From Craspedostauros australis (lineage: Eukaryota; Bacillariophyta; Bacillariophyceae; Mastogloiales; Achnanthaceae): 64,000 bases of DNA. Positions 59,985-64,000 of this stretch are shown in pieces. The stretch spans positions 2,046,001-2,110,000 of the forward strand of contig JAMXDE010000011.1 in assembly GCA_026770025.1 (NCBI GenBank), in the 5' to 3' direction. A program made the translations under genes and the position numbers. How positions within the stretch are numbered: the stretch's first letter is position 1; every line of letters starts with the position of its first letter. The notes under the pieces were generated by a model. The model did no database searches and was not told the DNA's origin. It was given only the letters and a program-made list of their open reading frames with translations.

Positions 59985-62072
59985 TTAGGCTTTCTTCGCA
60001 CGCTTCTTGGCACTCCCTTTCGTGCCTTCTGCTGTAGCCTTCGTAGCAGGCACGGCTGTGGTAGCGGTGGCTGCAGCGCCAGGAGCTGCTGTCGGAGCAG
60101 CTTTCGTTGTTGACGTCGCCTTGTCGCCCGCTGTTTTAGTAGCAGCAGCAGGAGCAGCCGCCGTTGGTGCTGTTGTTACAACAGCAGTTTTGGAGGCAGC
60201 TGATTTGGCTGCCGTCTTTCCTGCGGCAGAACCTGCCTTAACCGTCGCACTCGTGGACGACACCACCCTGGAGGACGTGGCGGCACCAGCAGCACCCGTT
60301 TTGGCATCTGACTTCCGTTTCCGTTTCGTGGCCGCCTTCTTCTTGGGCGTCGTCGTGGTTTCTCCTACACCGCCGCTTGCATCTGCGGCGGCGGCTTTCT
60401 TGCTTTGCGATTTGCCCTTGCCTCCCACGCCGCCTGCCTTGGATTTGGTGGCGCGTCCCGTCTTACCACGCCCCGTGGTCGTCCCAGCAGCAGAATTCGT
60501 CGTGGTAGGCGCCGGTGCTGGCGGCGATGCGATCGGCGAGATGCCCAGCAACGCCTTCTCTTCCGTCACGCCGCCACCGCCGCCGAAGAGCTTGGTAACT
60601 TTGGATCTGCGTCCCTGCAGCGCTCCCTCCTTTTGCAGCACCACCTTTTGCAACGTGAGGAGCTTGAGGACATCTTTGCGCACGGAATCGTACACGTCGC
60701 AAACTCGTTTGGTCGGCAGCGGGCGCTTCGGTATCTTGAGCTCTGACAGGATCGTGTCCATGCGCAGCAGCAGAGCCTTGTTCAATCCAACCGACCCGCC
60801 CGTGGCCGGCGGCATCAAACGCCCGGATTGCAGGTACGGATTGCCAGGCATCGCCGTTGGAGCCGTGGATGAAAAGCAGCCGTCCAGGAAGGCGGAGTTG
60901 TCCTCCACCATGGACGAGCCCGATTTCAGCGACAAGAGCTGCGCAGCTTGGGCGGGCATGCCTGCTGTGGCGCCCGTTGCTGCGCCGGCCGCCGCTGCGG
61001 ATGCTTGCGTCGCCGATGCTCCGGTCTTCTGCCGTTTGTTTGCCGCCATAACGTGGCCACCATTCTTCTTCAATTTTCGTAACTGGGCTTCGACCAGACG
61101 CAATTCCGCACGCAGCTTCAGCTCCTCCGCCTCATCTTCCTTGCTCCTCTGCCATAGCTGCTCCAGATGCCGCCGCCGTTTGTATTCACGATTGATATCG
61201 AAGAGCTTGTTGGACGATCCCGTCCCAACCGTGTTGATGAGCGGCTGCTGGTTCGGCTTCATGCTTGCCATGGCGCGTGCGGCAGCTGTCTCCATGAGAA
61301 TCTTGTCCGCCTTGTCCTTGTCGGCATCCGGTGGCATGCCGGATGATATCTTGATCAACGCCCGCGCCTCCGCCGCCGCTTCTTCGGATATGTGCGTCTG
61401 CGACAGTATGGCCGCGACAGAGTAATACCGATACTGCAGTTCCTCCAGCTTGCGCTGCGCCAGAAGTTGCGGGCTCTTGTCCAACGAGTAATGCTCCATC
61501 CACCGATCGTGCACGACTGCCCAGCGCAGCTCGTACCTGCGACACAGCTCCATGAGCTTGTCAGTCTCGCTCTTCGTCCAAGCATCGCTGGCCAGGAACT
61601 TCGCGTACTGCTGGTCGGTGTACGCCACGGGATCCAAATGGATGTCGAACTTGGCGTAGGGGTAGTCCGTGTACTCGATCCCCGCTCGCACCCAATGGCT
61701 GAACATGGTGCCATCCGTCCTGGCGGACGATGCGAACTTGGCCCACGCCCATTTGCGTGCCTTCTTGGCGCTGGAGATGGATCGATTTCCGATCTTCACG
61801 ACGACTTCGCTTGCGCCATTCTGCGCAGCACCAGTGTCCGTGGCATGGTCCTGCCCGTTTGCATTGGCGCTTCCAGATGCGGTGACCACTGCCTTTGCGG
61901 ATGCTGTCACTGTTGCCGATGATGCAGGCGCTGATGTCGCGGTGGGCACGATCATCACCATCTCGTGCTGGCCCTGCTTGCCGCGCTGCATGATCTCCGA
62001 AATCCGATCGTTGGTCTCGTTCCCATTTTGGCCCAGTTGGGCACCTCCCAGGATCTGCGCAACGTCCCCCAT
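59985..62072 (-). CDS. DMAP1: DMAP1/SWC4 chromatin subunit with Lys/Ala-rich tail
   Basis: A single exon of 695 residues. After a low-complexity N-terminus, residues about 95-200 match DMAP1/SWC4: KWAWAKFASSARTDG, FSHWVRAGIEYTDYPYAKF, then a SANT/Myb-like stretch DAWTKSETDKLMELCRRYEL and WAVVHDRWMEHY. A helical region follows (REYKRRRHLEQLWQRSKEDE), and a DMAP1 C-terminal segment is seen in LRMDTILSELKIPKRPLPTK and CDVYDSVRKDVLKLLTLQK. Swc4/DMAP1 is shared by the NuA4/TIP60 acetyltransferase and SWR1/SRCAP H2A.Z-exchange complexes in the nucleus. The last 200 residues are Lys, Ala, Thr and Pro-rich, resembling linker-histone tails and much longer than in animal or yeast proteins. Confidence 0.92.
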   Translation of the reverse strand: MGDVAQILGGAQLGQNGNETNDRISEIMQRGKQGQHEMVMIVPTATSAPASSATVTASAKAVVTASGSANANGQDHATDTGAAQNGASEVVVKIGNRSISSAKKARKWAWAKFASSARTDGTMFSHWVRAGIEYTDYPYAKFDIHLDPVAYTDQQYAKFLASDAWTKSETDKLMELCRRYELRWAVVHDRWMEHYSLDKSPQLLAQRKLEELQYRYYSVAAILSQTHISEEAAAEARALIKISSGMPPDADKDKADKILMETAAARAMASMKPNQQPLINTVGTGSSNKLFDINREYKRRRHLEQLWQRSKEDEAEELKLRAELRLVEAQLRKLKKNGGHVMAANKRQKTGASATQASAAAAGAATGATAGMPAQAAQLLSLKSGSSMVEDNSAFLDGCFSSTAPTAMPGNPYLQSGRLMPPATGGSVGLNKALLLRMDTILSELKIPKRPLPTKRVCDVYDSVRKDVLKLLTLQKVVLQKEGALQGRRSKVTKLFGGGGGVTEEKALLGISPIASPPAPAPTTTNSAAGTTTGRGKTGRATKSKAGGVGGKGKSQSKKAAAADASGGVGETTTTPKKKAATKRKRKSDAKTGAAGAATSSRVVSSTSATVKAGSAAGKTAAKSAASKTAVVTTAPTAAAPAAATKTAGDKATSTTKAAPTAAPGAAATATTAVPATKATAEGTKGSAKKRAKKA

Positions 62073-64000
62073 TGTGATTGCGATTCAAGTCAATTGTGCT
62101 GGTGAGAGTGTGATACTCCGGTCTGCGAGGCCATGTGCATGTGCATGGGTACGACCTCCAGGTCGCAGTTGATGCACTCACGATAACACTAGTTGTGGAG
62201 TGTTTTTTGAGTTTTACTCGTGATGAGTCGTGATAAAGTAGACTAAATTAGAGCACACCCAAAACCATCCAAACAACTGCTTATGATGTTATATCTCAAC
62301 AACGCACCATTTAAAATTAAAACTAGACAGTTCATTCGGACGCTTGGCTATCGTTTATTCTGAATATCTTAGTTAAATTTGTATGAACTTTATTTTTAAT
62401 GTCGTTTTGGCTTGCTGTCTGTCAGGTGGTGGGTGCAAAAAATTCTCGATGGCACCATGCTGCCCTACCTTCAGCACCCATGATCATCATTATCATCCCT
62501 GGCATTTTCACAATCTGCGCACCACACTGGCTCCGGATACCCCCCATCTATCCACTCCATGAAGATCCTGCGCAGATAGCCGCATCTCATACTCCAAACT
62601 GTCCCTGCACTGAAACGCAGAATTTTCGAACACCCGATTCCGACACGGATGCCGTTCGGATTTGGATCCGTATCTCGTCGATACGATCCTTGCAGCTCCT
62701 TCACATGCCCCTCATGCGTTCCCACATTCTCTGGCGACACACTGATGTGTTCAGAATGGGTGGGGCGCTCATACCTCCAAAGGTGCACCTCCATGTGATG
62801 ATGCCATCATGATGTTTTTCCGACACCCAAAAAAATCCCTTTCGTGTGCATCCCAGGCTGCAGCCTCTTCCAGACCGTATCTGCGCAGGATACTTCGCCA
62901 TGGCCATCTTGAGTTGATTCCTAACACATCTTGAATGGGTGGTTTGGCGATATGGGTGACTTTTCAATGGCACCCATCACCAGCGAAGTCACGTGATGTG
63001 TCCGCCGCCACCCGCCAAAAAACTCTTGCCCGCCACTTGTTTCTTGCGGAGGGCACCTTCCAGGCCACCCCCGACCCTCAAACTTCGTGTGCATCTTCAC
63101 CGTATCCTCTTGGATACGTCTTGCCCATCCATGGTCGTTGGAATGGCCTGTGCATTCCAGGCAGAGACCATATCCAATGAGCATATTTTCCTCCGAATCG
63201 TGCCGTGTGCGCGTGGGCCTGCCACGGCCCCAAATAAGCCAAGATGACATCCCGCTCTCGCTCATCCACCAAACTTTCCATGGCGGTTCCGCCTATGCCC
63301 TCAGATCTTGCACTGGACCGCTGGTTGTGGCAGTGCCGTCGATGCCATTCGACAGCGCTTGTGGAGTTTTGTTGTGTTTCTCCATTGTCGTGTTGTTGTG
63401 TTGTGTTTGGTGTTCTCAAACAGTTTTTGCTGTTGGGGGCCATGGAGATTAACCACAATTCTACCAAATGCGCCCATCAATGAGAACACTTTGCGAGTCC
63501 CGAATTGCACCTCCATTCCACAACGACACAGCGAAGGCACAAAATCCTCCTCACAAAATGGACAACGGAAACATTGCGCATCTGCGACGAGCTGCTGTTG
63601 ATTCTCTGCTGCTTGTAGTCATAGCTTACACAGAATGTAGAATGACTGTGACCTTCCCACAAAGGAAAGAGTGGATGGTACAAGGCACCTTGTGACCATC
63701 CTCCTGTGTTGTTCATGCCGTTCTGTGGTGCGCTGCGCCGTGCTGCGCGTCAATGACTGGTGCTGTGCTGTGCTGTGCTGTGCTGTGCTGTGCTGTGCTG
63801 TGCTGTGCTGTGCTGTGCTGTTCTCCTTGTGTGCCTGGTGTGCGTCGCGACCAGCCAATCTCGTACAATCAGCTTGCAACCTCTATTGACACACAGCTAG
63901 TATTCACCATGAGTTCCCTTGTTGTTAGACCATGTGTGCTGAATCAATCCAATCGTTGTTCGAGTTTTGAGTCCTTTGTGTCAGTCACACTTCGTTTCGA
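62073..64000. other. Terminal region without supported gene
   Basis: This includes the upstream side of DMAP1 (an AT-rich stretch at about 62200-62400) and then unassigned DNA. Overlapping frames of 60-140 residues on both strands show no domain. A TGCTG pentamer array lies at 63761-63820. Confidence 0.5.
63761..63820. repeat. TGCTG pentanucleotide microsatellite
   Basis: Twelve perfect tandem copies of tgctg are present. Nearby sequence (cgctgcgccgtgctgcgc) looks like a degenerate extension. Confidence 0.95.

Noticed and set aside
62399-63265. Several 80-137 residue frames after DMAP1
   Set aside because: They are mutually overlapping on both strands, with His/Pro/Arg-rich composition and no domain or start context.
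1-64000. tRNA, rRNA and snoRNA genes
   Set aside because: No cloverleaf-forming segment with A- and B-box sequence, and no rRNA-like stretch, was recognised by eye. A covariance-model search would be needed to exclude small RNAs.

Overview
This is a window of eukaryotic nuclear DNA. Genes lie on both strands, are interrupted by short GT-AG introns, and encode nuclear and spliceosomal proteins (a DHX16/Prp2 DEAH helicase, MCM9, DMAP1/SWC4, a TRF4-type poly(A) polymerase and a KH/WW RNA-binding protein). A NusG-like protein carries a signal peptide ending in a TSAFVP motif, which resembles the ASAFAP bipartite plastid-targeting signal of algae with red-derived secondary plastids. This points to an ochrophyte (diatom or relative). 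That placement is inference; a haptophyte or cryptophyte is not excluded.

Layout. Bases 1-22,000 are repeat-rich and gene-poor. They hold a retrotransposon gag-like fragment (1734-2609), two copies of a roughly 3.5 kb duplicated segment (3926-7394 and 18046-21587) that each encode a large P-loop protein of unknown function, and a broken short-chain dehydrogenase fragment (17431-17950). Between the copies sits one long non-LTR retrotransposon (8127-16633) with a 16-bp target-site duplication. A related repeat at 1019-1205 preserves the pre-insertion site.

Bases 22,000-62,100 are ordinary, compact genic DNA. In order they hold a GT77-like glycosyltransferase, the plastid NusG/KOW/SAP protein, a D-glutamate cyclase/DUF1445 protein, a 1577-residue AAA_16/STAND ATPase, a secreted EF-hand protein, an ARM-repeat protein, DHX16, an NPPY methyltransferase, the KH/WW protein, the TRF4-like nucleotidyltransferase, MCM9, a zinc-knuckle protein, a coiled-coil protein and DMAP1. 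Many neighbours are divergent or convergent with short gaps. The final 1.9 kb has no convincing gene.

Elevens introns were placed by matching GT-AG boundaries to continuous protein frames; six of them are phase 1. No tRNA, rRNA or CRISPR array was recognised. Start codons were set at the first in-frame ATG where an open frame extends further upstream.

The genes are mostly unrelated housekeeping functions rather than a cluster. The regions most worth a second look are the duplicated NTPase family with its neighbouring retroelement, the plastid NusG-SAP fusion, and several lineage-specific proteins with conserved-looking short motifs.
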